From Paramecium octaurelia (Eukaryota > Ciliophora > Oligohymenophorea > Peniculida > Parameciidae): a DNA stretch of 64,000 nt. Where the stretch lies: positions 231,940-295,939 of the forward strand of contig CAJJDP010000132.1 in assembly GCA_905182995.1 (NCBI GenBank). The letters run 5' to 3'. Made by a program: the position numbers and the translations under genes. Every line of letters begins with the position of its first letter. The first letter of the stretch is position 1. Below the pieces are notes generated by a model. That model made no database searches. It saw only the letters and a program-made list of their open reading frames with translations, and was not told where the DNA came from. Shown here piece by piece: positions 1 to 15,992 of the stretch.

Positions 1-300
1 AAACAGTTATATCTATTAGTTAAGAGGTTCATAGGGCATAAAAGGAACACGAGAGAAACATGAAGGCACGTATCCAATATGATCATATTAATGATTTACA
101 TCAAATGTAACAATCGGATCCAAATGCCAAGAAGTCCTCTTATTAATAACACCATGGTAAATAAGTGGTTTGATTTAGTGTTTACAAAATACATGTAAGA
201 TGAATGCGATCATCAGAACTTCGATTACCATTAGATGAAGAATGACTTAAAACAATACCATGAGGCTTTTGTTATATGCCAAAAAACACTAAGAAAATGA
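1..300 (+). CDS. 3' end of an unidentified gene (5' truncated)
   Basis: This is the last part of a protein whose start lies left of the window. Frame 3 is open from base 3 and reads a polar, Gln/His/Lys-rich segment. A 22-nt intron at 157-178 (GT...TAG) then shifts translation to frame 1, which ends at TGA 298-300. Without the intron, frame 3 meets a TGA inside it, so the splice is well supported. The visible ~90 residues look helical and charged, with no recognisable domain. The stop lies 36 bp from the stop of the convergent COX10-like gene. Confidence 0.6.
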
Positions 301-336
301 ATTATTCATCATATTAATTATTTTTATAATGGTTTT

Positions 337-1300
337 TCAATGTTTTTATTTTTTTTAATATCTCTTTATTCCTATGTCCAATAACAATAAAGTATAGTAG
401 ACTAAGAAGAAATTGTAGGAGGCTTTTTTAAGATAGTTTGCCTAACTTATAAGTTTGTTTTTCATACATTTTTAGATGGATCCACTTCAAATAATTTGAT
501 TGCTCTATAATTCCAAAAATATAATGACAGTAATCCTGAGATACAACTGATAAATTTTAATTCTGGCTAAGAATGCTGGGTTGCAGTTCCAAACCAACTC
601 AACCCATTTATTGCTAAACAGATTTTCATGTGTCTGCTAGCAACGGCACTGTCATTTACCATTTTAAATCCTGCTCTCAAATAATCCTTCTGATATTTCC
701 AATAAATTCCATAGAAATGATTGATTTGCCATGAAAACATGAATCCAAAATTACCCCACATTCCCAAATTATACAAACTATCATTATTTACACAGGCAGC
801 ACCTAACACTACTGGAAGTGCCCCAATCACTGCTCCAATTAAAGTATTGACAGGAGATCTTGTTTTCAAGGTTGTATAGATTCCCAAGTAAGAAAAGAAA
901 ATCAAATTGTTAATTAACACAGCATTGGTTGGCAAACACTAAATCACTAATAAATATACATTATACATCAGGAGATTAGAGGCTGCATAGAATGCAAATC
1001 CTATCAATCCTCCTTACAAACGCGTAAGTCGTTGGATTGGAATTGGACGATTACAAGTGCGTGTCATTACTTTATCCTACTTCCATTCAATTACTTAATT
1101 AAAAGCTTAGCTTGCCATAGCCTGTTCATAATAATACAGCTAAATACCATAAAGAGTGATCCCGAAAACAATGAAAATGACTTCAACGAGACTAAATTGT
1201 CATCTCCCAAATACATGAATGATACAAAAGGAATCACCGCATTCCCACTAGCTAGACTAAATTTACACAAATTTTTCAAATCTGTGATTGTTATTTTCAT
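337..1300 (-). CDS. COX10: COX10-like protoheme IX farnesyltransferase (heme A synthesis)
   Basis: It would convert heme B to heme O for cytochrome c oxidase in the inner mitochondrial membrane. Exons 1148-1300, 468-1121 and 337-441 (introns 26 and 26 nt) give 303 residues. The UbiA-family signature is clear near residue 65: NQVIEWKQDKVMTRTCNRP, the N-x-x-x-D-x-x-M-x-R-T-x-x-RP active-site motif. The second conserved loop RSPVNTLIGAVIGALPVVLG follows, and several hydrophobic segments run to the C terminus. The first ATG (1300) gives a short N terminus with no clear mitochondrial presequence. Both introns are needed: without them TGA codons at 1064-1066 and 462-464 would cut the protein. Convergent with the gene ending at 300. 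Confidence 0.88.
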
Positions 1301-1540
1301 TAATATATAAAATATGTGCACAAAGTGAATACTATCCCCTAAACAAAATAAAAAATATTAATATTCCCATCATTCATAACATTTAAACAAACTCCTATCC
1401 GCTATTTCAATGCTCTATAATATAACAATATTCATTTACAAAATTTTAACTACCATAATGGATTGATAGACTGTATCAAAAAGTATGATTATTTATTCTT
1501 CATTCTATCTTTCTACTTTAAGTAAGTCAAGCTTAGATGA

Positions 1541-2300
1541 ACTATAAAAGAAGCCCATTATAAAAGAAAAATACACAATTCTAAACTAACTGAATTGATA
1601 GAATTAGATTTAAGAAAATCTTAAGAAGTTAAAACACAATTGAAAAAAATATTATAGTTATTCATATTATCAATTAGAATGTTAACAACATTCCAAAAGA
1701 AATATTTTACTGCTTTGAAATCTTAGGAATTCTTAGAATTTGATACTTAGAATTATCTCACAGATTTTATATCCTCTATTAATTATGGCCATCATTTATT
1801 TTTGCTTAAATTTAGATATATACTTGAACTCACTGTTTCAATAATTGTCTTGCCAAAAATTATTCAAATGCTAAATTAACATCATTAGGTTTAAAAGATA
1901 AATTATTTATTATTCTCACTTAATTTAAAGTAAATATATATATAAGTAATTTCTACAACTTGAATTCACAACAAGTTTCAAATATTTAGAAGTTCGTTGT
2001 GAAAATGAATATCTTAAGATTTTAAGTAATTCAAAATTAAACAATCCTAAATCTATTGTTATAATATAATCAAAGAATTTCTTCATTTTAGAATTTAATC
2101 TAAACTTCATCTTCTCAATTAAACTTTCAAAAGTAATTAAATCCATCTTTCATAATATTGTATAATTTCTAATAATGTATAAAAGTGTAGGGTTTATTTT
2201 TATAAAATTAGATAATGAAAAAGTATTATAATCCTTTAAAACATATACTTTAATTGAGAAAATAAACAATTCTAATAACCAATCAAGTTTATTGTTTTGA
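1541..2300 (+). other. Unassigned coding-like stretch, possibly a degenerate gene
   Basis: Two long TGA-free frames follow one another: about 1541-1963 and 1953-2300. Both encode Ile/Leu/Asn/Lys-rich peptides with protein-like periodicity, for example ILEFNLNFIFSIKLSKVIKS near 2070. I could not join them with a normal short intron, and the first frame has no ATG before about 1679. It may be a decayed gene or a fast-evolving one with non-obvious splicing. I recognise no family. The flanks 1301-1540 and 2301-2494 are AT-rich and show nothing else. Confidence 0.3.
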
Positions 2301-2494
2301 TATTTAATATTAAAGCAATAAAATTGAAAACTTAATTATTTAAAAAGATAAGGATTGCTATTTTTAAGAATTTAAGTAAATGAAATGATACATCTGATTT
2401 CAATTACTTTATTCATAATTTTATATTATGATTATTTTATTTAAGTTATTTCTTAATTTTATATTTAATCAATATTTATTTAAACTTCTAAATA

Positions 2495-3785
2495 ATGTTA
2501 AATTAAGAATTCTATGACAATGCATTGAAAACATTGTAATAGTTGTCACCTGAAATATAAGAATATTAGTTTCCTCACTTAAGGTTGTTTACTGACGGAG
2601 ATGAGTTTTATTGTATATATAATAATTATGCAAGAAAAATTATGGCAAATGATTGATGAATCAAAGACATACTGTTGGATCTTGACTTATGCAATGGACA
2701 AGAGTTTGGCAGCCAACATAACTCTCTATAAATTAATTAACGCATAGTAAAGAGGAGTTAACGTAGTTTTATTTGTGGATGATCTTTAAGGACATTACAA
2801 TAACAAATTAACTAAATTATTGCAATCTTATGGAGGTGTATTTCTGAATTTGAACCCTTTGAGTGCTTTTAAGATTTATGGGTAAGAGTTCTTCCGTAGA
2901 CACCATGAGAAAATGGCAGTGGCTGACCATAAGGCAATATTTGGTACTTCAAATATTGAATCTCATTATGGCGGTGTGAAATGGGGCAAGTAGACATTTC
3001 ACGATATCAACACCTATACAGAAGGCAGACATTTATCGTACAATCTTTAAAAGCATTTTATGTATTTGGCCAGCTTATATAAAATTTAATTGAATCCACA
3101 CAAACCCACACCTAATGAGGAGTTACTTTATACATTTAATGCATTCCCTCCTTACTATGAATTCTTTAAGACTCATCCCCCTTTTAATAGACAAATACAA
3201 ACTCAAATTATTGAATCTATTAAAAATGCAAAAGACAACATTAAAATTGTTTAAGCTTATTATTACTCTGTTAGAATCTTTGAAAAACATCTACGAGAAG
3301 CGATGGACAGAGGAGTAAAGGTGGAGATAATAACAGCAGACAAACGAGATTAGCCTGTGTACAGATATGCATTCAATAGGATATTATTTTAAGGTGTCAT
3401 TCACAGAAATCTCAAAGTTTATGAATTCCCTGAATAGTTATTGCATATGAAAGGATATGTTTTTGATAACAAGCAGCTATTTTATGGTTCATTTAATAAT
3501 GACAGATGGAGTTGGAAATTAAATCATGAGTTTAACATTCTAACGGAGGATGAGAATGAAATCAAAATGTTTATGGATATCTACAATGATACTAAACTAA
3601 GGACTAGGCAAATTGATTACAAGAAAACAGGCACTCCTTTAAGATGGATAAAGATAAAATTCTGGGAGTGGTTCATATATTAGAGTGAAATATTCATGAG
3701 TAAAAATTAAGGATATCATCCTCATAAGTATAAATATAATTACTTACTAAACACATGGGATGATGGAATTGGTAATTATTTTTGA
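2495..3785 (+). CDS. Phospholipase D / cardiolipin-synthase-like protein with two HKD motifs
   Basis: A 422-residue member of the phospholipase D superfamily, in which two HxKx4D motifs form one active site for phosphatidyl transfer or phosphodiester hydrolysis. The first motif is HHEKMAVADHKAIFGTSN (about residues 128-145); the second is HMKGYVFDNKQLFYGSFN (about 309-326). The DGDEFYQKLW segment before the first matches the start of bacterial-type cardiolipin synthase domains. There is one 22-nt intron at 2613-2634. The ATG at 2495 is the first in frame and gives a short soluble lead; I see no strong membrane segment, unlike many cardiolipin synthases. Substrate and location are inferred from family only. 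Confidence 0.8.
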
Positions 3786-3920
3786 GCTATATTATTTATT
3801 TTTATATTATTATCAAAATTTAAATGTATACATCAATATTTATAAAATTAATAAGAGTATTTCATTTAAATAAAAATAAACCGAATTAATTAAACAAATA
3901 AAAATAAATAAAAAATATAT
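3786..3920. other. AT-rich spacer
   Basis: A 135-bp tandem spacer before the coiled-coil gene. I see no gene or structured element in it. Confidence 0.7.
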
Positions 3921-5543
3921 ATGAAGTTAAGCAATACTCCTTAAGCTAAAACATCAAGACTCGATGATTCGACATCGACAGACATTCATAATATGTGTTA
4001 TAGTAGAGTTAACATACTTACTAATGAAGTGGAAAAACTTACTGATGTTCTTGGAACAGCCTCATAAGAAATGGATGTCCTCAAGGAACATAATAGAGAC
4101 TTATAGAACTAATTACAAGAAATGGAGCAATCTAACTAAATTGTAAGCCCATTGAATATATTTAGTTAAATTAAGAATATGATAATTTATGTGATAGATT
4201 AAAATAGAAGAGCATTGAGTCAGAAGAATATGCATTCTAGGTTCAAAAATTAACTCTTCAGAAATAAGTATTTCTTATAATGATTTCGTAGGAACTTAGT
4301 CAAAATCTCAATAAAGTCTTAAATGAGTTAGAGCAAACTAATTAAATTATTGAAATCAAAGATCAAGAAATATAAGCAGGCAAACAATAGTTTATTAACA
4401 AAACAGAAGAATTATAGAAGAGCTTACAATAAACCTATCATTTGGACCAAGCCTTAAGAGTTGTTAAGGAAGAAAAATTAAAATATATTTATGAGTATTA
4501 ATAACTCCAGAAGGTTGTTAAGGACCAATCAGATTAAATAAATGAATTATTAGAAATTAAAAATGCCTATGAATTATTGAAAATAGACTTAGATGTACTT
4601 AGAGTCAATTACTCGAATTTGTTGGATTAGAAACTTCAAGAAAAAAAAGAGTTAGAAGCATAGATTGACGTATTACGTGACATGCATTGCTATACAATAG
4701 AAGATGCTGAGATGAAATTTGCTGTAAAAATTATAAATTATAATTTAGAATTAAATTAAATAAGAAGTTGAAAATTATAAATAATTATATGATGAATAAT
4801 ATAAGGCTGAAAGAATGAATTACGAATCAATCACCGATTAACTGAAAAATTAAGTGAATACCTTGTAATTGCAATTATAAAATGCAGAATTATTGATAGC
4901 TACTCATAAATAAAATCTAATGAACCAAACTTAATTAACTATGTTTGAAAAGAATAACCAAGTCAGCGAATTGAGAGCCTAGAATTTCGTATTATAAGAA
5001 TCTTTACGAAACATGAACAGAGAACTTAATGAGTTGAAATTGTAGATGGAGAATGGAAATATCATAAGATTTGATGATGATGTTAGGAAATAAATAGAGT
5101 ATAAGTTAGATTTATGTCAACAAATGCAAAAAGAGAGGGAGGAGTTGAAAAAGGAAAATGAACAATTGAAAAGAGAGAATCATCTATTAAAAGAAAACAA
5201 CGAGTTAATGTCTAAGCAAATGCAATAATAATCAAATATTAGTTAATTGCCTTAATCAATATTGATCAGTTAAATTTAGCCTTAAGGTACATAATTCAAT
5301 TATATATCAAAAGACGTCCCTCCAGGGCAAAAGATAAGTGACAGCGAAAAGATTAAATATCTATTAAAGGCAGTTGATCAACTCTAAATTGCCATAAAGG
5401 ATAGAGATTTGGAAATTAATAAATTATCTCATCTTGCTAGTACTAATGCAGGGTTGTCTTAATTGGTGAACAAACCAAAGTCTTAAATTAGATTTTATCA
5501 TCTAAACTCAGGGGATATGAGTTTGGATGATAAATAATAATGA
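3921..5543 (+). CDS. Long coiled-coil protein
   Basis: About 516 residues, dominated by Glu/Lys/Gln/Leu heptads from roughly residue 30 to 400, then a Gln/Ser-rich linker and a short second coil. Introns at 4143-4165 (23 nt), 4268-4291 (24 nt) and 4724-4748 (25 nt). The 24-nt one is a multiple of three and carries no TGA in frame, so it could be retained without harming translation. Proteins like this in ciliates are often cytoskeletal or basal-body scaffolds, but nothing in the sequence identifies a partner. Only 19 bp separate its stop from the ATG of the kinase gene downstream. Confidence 0.75.
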
Positions 5544-5562
5544 TTTATTTATTCTATAATTA

Positions 5563-6896
5563 ATGAAAAAAAATAACAAAAAATCCTCAAGCACAAAAGT
5601 CAAAGTAACTCCTTGTTCCAATGATCGTTATTATATGGATTAGTCAATCGATGAGGAGGTCTACCTGAAGTAGAATTATAAGGTTGTACGGGAAATGGGA
5701 AGAGGTGGTTACGGAGTAGTATACAAAGCGTATAAAAAATGATCATAAAACTTAGTCTTGGACTCAATTAGGGTCAGGTTGACAAAACAAAAAAATATGC
5801 CATCAAGGTTAATTTTTCAACTGTGTCTCCAGAATTGATTTTTGCTGAGATTGGATTTTTAAAATTAGTGTATGGTAAGGAGAATATGCCTCAGTTGGTG
5901 AATTTATTTTTGAAGGATCAAAAAATCTACATTGTAATAGAATACTTTACCTTTAAACCATTCATAGTACATATTTTTAGTTTATAAGACATTTTTTGCC
6001 AACTTTGATATGATGCAAATAAGAAAATATCTTTATGAATTATTAAAGGCTTTGAATCTTTTGAAACAGAATGGCATCTACCATCGAGATGTTAAACCTG
6101 GTAACTTTCTTTATAATCCCAAAACCTGTAAAGGAATTTTGATTGATTATGGTCTCAGTGAGATAGACAGGTCATTTGTAGCAAAGTTGATTGAAAAGGA
6201 AAAGGACTTGTCAAAGAAAGTAAGAAATTATGAAAATATATATATAAGAACCCCCAATCAGATGAAGTCTAGGAGATTAGAAGGAAGATTAATTTATATA
6301 ATGAAATTTAGAAAACTATTGATTAAATTGGATAAAATAAGATTGGAACAGAAAGCTTTATGCCACTTGAAAGCATCTTGCATTATCATGTACGATATAC
6401 AAATTAGGTTTAAATAGGATCAATCCTACGAGGTGGACATGTGGGCAGTTGGAGTTATATTTTTATAATTTTTAACTAAGAAATACAATTTATTTAGTAA
6501 TGTCAGAATGATAAATAAGCCAGTTGCAACTAAGAATTTTTTTTACGTTAACTTTATTTTGGAATTAGCAAGTTTATTTGGATCTGAATAAGTGAAGTAA
6601 ATTTGCGATTTGTTTGGTACTATTTGTTAATAATGAAAGAATATGATTTAAAATTACCATCAGTGACAGCAACTAAGCCAATTAAATGGAAATAGATAAT
6701 AAACATGGAAGGCTTTGATGACAATGCAGAAGATTTACTATCAAAACTCCTATGTTTACATCCAAAATAGAGAATTAAGGTTGAAGATGCCTTAAAGCAT
6801 CCTTTCTTTCAAACTGTAGTGCCTAAAGAATAGTAAGCGGACACAAACGTATAAATAGAATAAGAATTTAATGTTATTAAATAAACTGAAATATGA
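5563..6896 (+). CDS. CDC7-like (DDK) serine/threonine kinase
   Basis: Five introns (5730-5755, 5967-5988, 6220-6248, 6390-6417, 6617-6639) give 401 residues. The protein kinase fold is complete: glycine loop GRGGYGVVYKA (about residues 49-59), VAIK-type lysine in YAIKV, catalytic loop YHRDVKPGNFLYN, an insertion between the DxG motif and the APE position, and EVDMWAVGVIFLQFLT for subdomain IX. HRDVKPGNFLYN and the long activation-segment insert are hallmarks of CDC7, the replication-origin kinase that phosphorylates MCM with a Dbf4 partner. Oddities: the DFG motif reads DYG, and the APE motif is replaced by PLES. No Dbf4 gene is visible nearby. Confidence 0.82.
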
Positions 6897-6932
6897 ATTA
6901 AATTTATCTATATATATTGTATTAAAGAATTT

Positions 6933-11241
<4,309 letters not shown>

Positions 11242-11306
11242 TTAATTTATTTATAAATATTTATAATGGCTTCCAAGTGAGGATTGAATAAAAAAATTAA
11301 AAATTA

Positions 11307-13605
11307 ATGACTGACCAAGAAAAGAGTTGCGATGCCAAACTGACCTCTGATCAATAAAAAAATGTTCAAAAACAAAAGACTGGATTAAAGTAGATCAATC
11401 TTGATAATCTGGTGTACAATAAGAGAGAGAGAAAGTAAACTGGTACGCAACGTAAGTAGATCTTTTATTCTTAGCATCTCAACCCATACCCTAAGTCTAG
11501 CAACGCAAAATTACACACCACAAGTAAGATCGCAAAAAGAAGAATGCAGAATTACAGACTCCTCCAAGAGAGGAGCAGTAACAGAACCAAGAACCGACCT
11601 TACTCAAATAATTACCAATATCCTGCGAATAATTAGTTCTCCCATCTGATAACTCTTCTGAATTCAATCCTAAGATCAAACCCAAGAAATCCAAAAAGTT
11701 TCGTAGACCTCACAGACATATCGATTTAGAAGACTCTTCTGATGAAGCTCAATACAAAAGTAAACTCATCCTCAAGAGGGTCAACAAAATCTTCAAAAAA
11801 TCCTATGAATAAAAATAAATCCTATCTTCTGGGAGCGAATAAGAGAATTTAGTAAAGGAATTATTCAGAAATATTTATGTCAAGATATTTGAAGGTATAA
11901 TAACAATTTGAATCTCAGATATTCCAGTGACTGCTGCAGAGTTGAAACAATTGGCCCAACCTGAACATTCAACAGGGTAAGAAGGCGAGGGTAAATCATT
12001 AGAAGACGAACCAAAATAAGAAGAAGAACCATTAAGAATTTTAACTGAAGATGGCACAGAATTTTAAACAAAACGCAATTTGAAATTGTTAGGAATTGAA
12101 AATTAAAAAATAATATCAAAATTAGGTGAAATTAAATCATACATTAATTGTGATATTAGATACTTTAACATTGATTTCTTAGTAGAGAAAGTGGGTGGCT
12201 TTGATGGTACTTTATATTGATTTGATGTTTAGTTGTATTGATGGATCCTCCCTGGAGAATTAAGGGGGGCTAGTAGAATGATTCTTCTTTTATGTTCACG
12301 AATAGCAAATTCTCATTAGACTACAACACTATGAGCAATCAAGAGATTATGGATATTAAAATAGAGAAATTGAGTAAGAAGGGATTCCTATTTCTTTGGA
12401 TCCTCAACACTCAACTCAATATTGCTTATGAAATGGCAAGTAAGTGGGGATACGAAATAGTTGATCAAATTATGTGGGTAAAATTGAATCCATAAGGCAA
12501 TAACGTTTATCTTTCTACAGGATATTACTTTATGCACTCATTTGAAATATGTCTGGTCGGGTATTAAAATAGTAATTGCATAGTTATAAATGTCCTCCAG
12601 GTGAACATGTGGAATACCACTCAAAAATATCAAACAACGTCATTTTTAGTTCTATCAGAAATAAATCATAGAAACCAATCGAGTTATATGAAATCATAGA
12701 AATGATGATGCCAGGTTCTAAGAAAGTAGAAATCTTTGCTAGAAATCATAATCTAAGACATGGATGGTTTTCTATTGGAAATCAATTGGGAGAAACCTTT
12801 CAAAAGTGGTTGGTCCAGATAAGCTGTAATATCTGCGGGATCTCTTTGCAACCCGGTATTTGTAGATACAAATCTAAGAAAATTGCCAATTTTGACATCT
12901 GTTAGAATTGTTACAATAAAAAGATCAAGTATTATTCGCTATTGATTTTTAATTTAGTGAAGGAGAACTCACTGAAAATGATATGTTCTTCTTAGCGAAC
13001 AAAGCTGATGAAGAAGTATTGCATCAATATCATTAATGTAATGGTTGCGATTAGAATCCCATTTGGGGAGCTAGATTTGAATGCACCACTTGTGAAAATC
13101 ATGATTTTTGTGAAGCTTGTTTTGATAATCTACTCATTACTGGAGATCTTACTCATAAGGATCATGAATTCAAAGTGATAGAATTGCCTACCTTTGCTGA
13201 AGGTATGCCTTGTCATGATTCTAAGTGCAATGGATGTTTTCAAAAACCCATTCTTGGTGTCTAGTTCATTTGCAAACAATGTACAAACTTTAGTTTATGT
13301 AATTGATTTTCTTGCTATATCTCATAATAGGCTAGAATTGTTTCTTCACCAGAAGTTAAACTGAATTGAATGGACCAAGACATAAAGCTGATCATCGTTT
13401 CGAGCCTATATATGAAGTTTAGCAAATTCAAAAAAATACTTATAAATGCTAAGGTTGCGAAATAGAAAAATCTGGGAGTGTTTATAAATGTGAAAATTGC
13501 TTTGGATTTTATTTTTGCGAAGAATGTTATACACTTAAAAAAGATGATTGGAAATGCTATGTGGCAACCAGTCATAAAAATTATCATACATTTATCAGGA
13601 TATGA
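11307..13605 (+). CDS. MT-A70 family adenine-N6 methyltransferase with C-terminal ZZ zinc fingers
   Basis: Seven exons (introns 11452-11474, 11895-11918, 12207-12232, 12561-12583, 12929-12957, 13299-13330) give 713 residues. An acidic/basic, Gln-rich N terminus of ~230 residues precedes an MT-A70 domain (about 255-480). The catalytic motif VVLMDPPWRIKGG is intact, and HSFEICLVG, KKVEIFARNHN and GWFSIGNQL match conserved METTL3-type blocks. From about residue 480 come four Cys-rich repeats of ZZ type, for example CNGCDQNPIWGARFECTTC and YKCENCFGFYFCEEC, each with closing His pairs. The family methylates RNA adenine (METTL3) or DNA ApT (ciliate MTA1/AMT1); this sequence cannot say which. ZZ domains bind histone tails or other peptides, which would suit recruitment to chromatin (inference). 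Confidence 0.88.
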
Positions 13606-13872
13606 TATGATATCAATATATATTATCAAATTTCAATATTCAAAAGTTTATTTGAACACAAAAATTGTTGTAATTTTATCCAATTGAGTTTTTAGTTCTC
13701 ATTGTTTAAATATCTGAGAGAGAGAGAAAGTCTATTGAAATGATTATCATCCAAAATGTTATATGATTTTTACTCATTCAAACGATAATCTCAGTGGGGA
13801 AGTGAGGGAACAAATGAAAAATGGAGATCCAATTAATCAGATGCTAAATATTAATATTAATTAAATTAAAAC
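13606..13872 (+). other. Spacer with a coding-like remnant resembling the end of a ZZ finger
   Basis: From about 13742 a TGA-free frame reads DYHPKCYMIFTHS and then a polar stretch of ~30 residues, similar to the closing half of the ZZ repeats in the gene just upstream. It is out of frame with that gene's stop at 13603-13605, and I found no clean intron that joins it. It may be a missed 3' exon or a decayed fifth finger. Confidence 0.3.
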
Positions 13873-14448
13873 ATGCCACCAAAAGGAAATCAGATTCACG
13901 TAAGCAATATTCAAAGTTTGGCCAAAAATGAAGAAGTAGAGTAGTTGCTATCAAGCATTGGACCTTTAGTAGAATGGGCACCAAAGTATTTGAATGATTT
14001 AAATTGATAGACGAGAGGGGGAAGTGAAATTCTCATGTACGGCAGAGTATTATGATGAATTTACAGCCAATATTGCAGTGGATACATTGAATGGGTATAA
14101 ATTTTAGGGGAGGGAATTGAAAGTGAAAGTGCATACAAATCTAAGCACATACAAAATATGTATGATTCCATTATTATATGTTTTTTTATTACAGTACCTT
14201 ATGCTATCGAGAAAGTGAATTATAAAACATCGAATACATATAGTATGGGTTTGCCTTTAGAGGAATTTTACGCTAGTCTTACAACCACTAAAAAGTTGGC
14301 GATTGTCATAGATTTGAAGCAAGCATTTTAAAACAAAGAGGATTTATTGGAGAGACTTCTACTGGAGAATCCAAGAATGAGTGAGTTCATTCTAAAAATT
14401 CAGAAAGATGTTATGAAAGAATTTAAAGCAAGTAATAGTAAATATTGA
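13873..14448 (+). CDS. CstF64/Rna15-like RRM protein (mRNA 3'-end processing)
   Basis: Three exons (introns 13986-14010 and 14160-14194) give 171 residues. Residues 1-90 form an RRM with an RNP2-like strand IHVSNI; the end, ALNG-like DTLNGYKFQGRELKVKV, is typical of CstF64. The RNP1 strand is degenerate. Residues ~105-165 match the CstF64 hinge: a helix beginning LPLEEFYASLTTTKKLAIV and ending LLLENPRMSEFILKIQKDV. CstF64 binds the GU-rich element downstream of poly(A) sites. The long linker and C-terminal Pcf11-binding helix of animal proteins are missing, unless splicing at GTAATAG near 14430 and at 14510-14531 extends the protein to TGA 14547-14549. Confidence 0.68.
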
Positions 14449-14793
14449 ATAACAAGATAATACTAATAACGATGACATTTCGCATCTTAATCACTATCAG
14501 CAATTTCAGGTATATTCTAATTTATTTTTAGAATCACCAAAGATATTGATGAATCATATTTTGAAAAACTTTATTTGTTGTTGGATCACATTCATTTATT
14601 AAATAATACTAAAACTCAACAAAAAGCAAGAGATGGCAATGATATGTGTATTAAAATCCGCTTTTTAATATTTTCTTTTTTCCTTCTCTTAAATGTTATT
14701 TATAAAATTATATAATTATACGTTCTCCCCTTCTCATTATTATTATTATTCTTATATACATTTATAGTAATATTAAACATTCAAATTCACTCT

Positions 14794-15940
14794 TCACTTT
14801 TGTCTATTCTTTAAACTAGGCATTAACTGAGACTTCTAAGCTATAAATATATAGAATTAAATACTTGTTTTTTTTTAACTCCTTTCACTTATGCTAACCT
14901 TCTTATCCAGAGTCTAATTGTTGCTAGTGTGACAACTTGAATCGGGCTTTGATTTCATCATGTTTTGTAATTAATTGGCTGATTGTTTTTATTCTGGTTA
15001 TTGTTATTTATATTGAGGAGTAGAAAATTGATTCTTCATCTCAGTAAACTTTTAACAATAATCTGTTAGAGTGTGGTTCCCCTAAAATTAATATTCTTAA
15101 TTGATAGTTTCAATATCTAAATCGCTGGAATATCTTTTGATGTTTTTATCACCATTTTAAAATGGATCATACGATTTAAATTACAAGGTGTCCAATTTTA
15201 TCGAATTCAGTTTCTCTATTATTTCAATCAATAATTTCAACGTGTTTTCTAATAACAGAGGCAATAAATTGTTCTACAAGTCCAATTAAATTGAATGGAA
15301 TGAATTGAAATATTATTTTACCATCCAATTCAGCTTATCATTTACATCACTTATTTGAAACAGCTGTTTAAATCTATTGCCTATTGTTTCATAACTAAAC
15401 ATATATAAGTGGGCATCTCATACCTATCTGCTTTGATCTACTCCTTTTATATAGGTTCATAATGCTTAAACTTAATTGGACATTTGACATAACTATTATC
15501 ACTACTGCTACTGCTATTTCTATTAGATGACTATTCACTGTCGATTGACTAAGTTCGTCTGCGTTTTGGTTTAACCTTAGCGACTGGAGATTGTAATTGA
15601 CTTTTCATAAAATCAATGTCTGATTTTATTGATGATAATTGAAACTTCAATCTATTTGATTCAGCCTCTTTTCTTCTTTACCCATGTTGCATTTCCAACA
15701 TGAACAATTCGTTTTGGAATTCAAGGTTTTTCAACTTTTTAAAGGCCTATTGACTCCTATGTGTATCATTATCACACTCTTCAGTATTCAAGGAGTTAAA
15801 TTAAAATGGAATTTTTTGTTATTTCTAATGCTATTAAACTTTTTATGTACTCTAGTTGTACTTTGATTCCCGATTTCGAATGTTAATCCCTTATTTTTTG
15901 AAGTAGTACTCAACGGTTCTTCAGACCTGAAACTTTTCAT
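14794..15940 (-). CDS. Unknown coiled-coil protein with Ser/basic linker
   Basis: Four exons (introns 15825-15850, 15395-15423, 14841-14864) give 355 residues. A short coiled coil lies at about residues 55-115, followed by the basic stretch KVKPKRRRTQS, a Ser/Asn run, a helical region at about 175-270 rich in Leu/Ile/Asn, and a Gln-rich tail. The basic patch could be a nuclear localisation signal. No family recognised. The stop faces the CstF64-like gene across about 345 bp that contain several overlapping open frames without clear coding character. Confidence 0.7.
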
Positions 15941-15992
15941 TGGCAGAATAATTGATAATTATATTTATAAATTTTATTTCCCTATTTAATTA

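Noticed and set aside
567..935. Several independent short ORFs ended by TAA/TAG
   Set aside because: They are slices of longer genes: under the ciliate code TAA/TAG are Gln, and the joined frames match known families end to end (COX10, USP, TBC, kinesin and others).
14449..14793. Small membrane protein starting ATGACATTTCGC at about 14471
   Set aside because: All three frames are open over this AT-rich stretch, and the peptide becomes low-complexity Leu/Ile/Phe; there is no independent support over a 3' extension of the CstF64-like gene.
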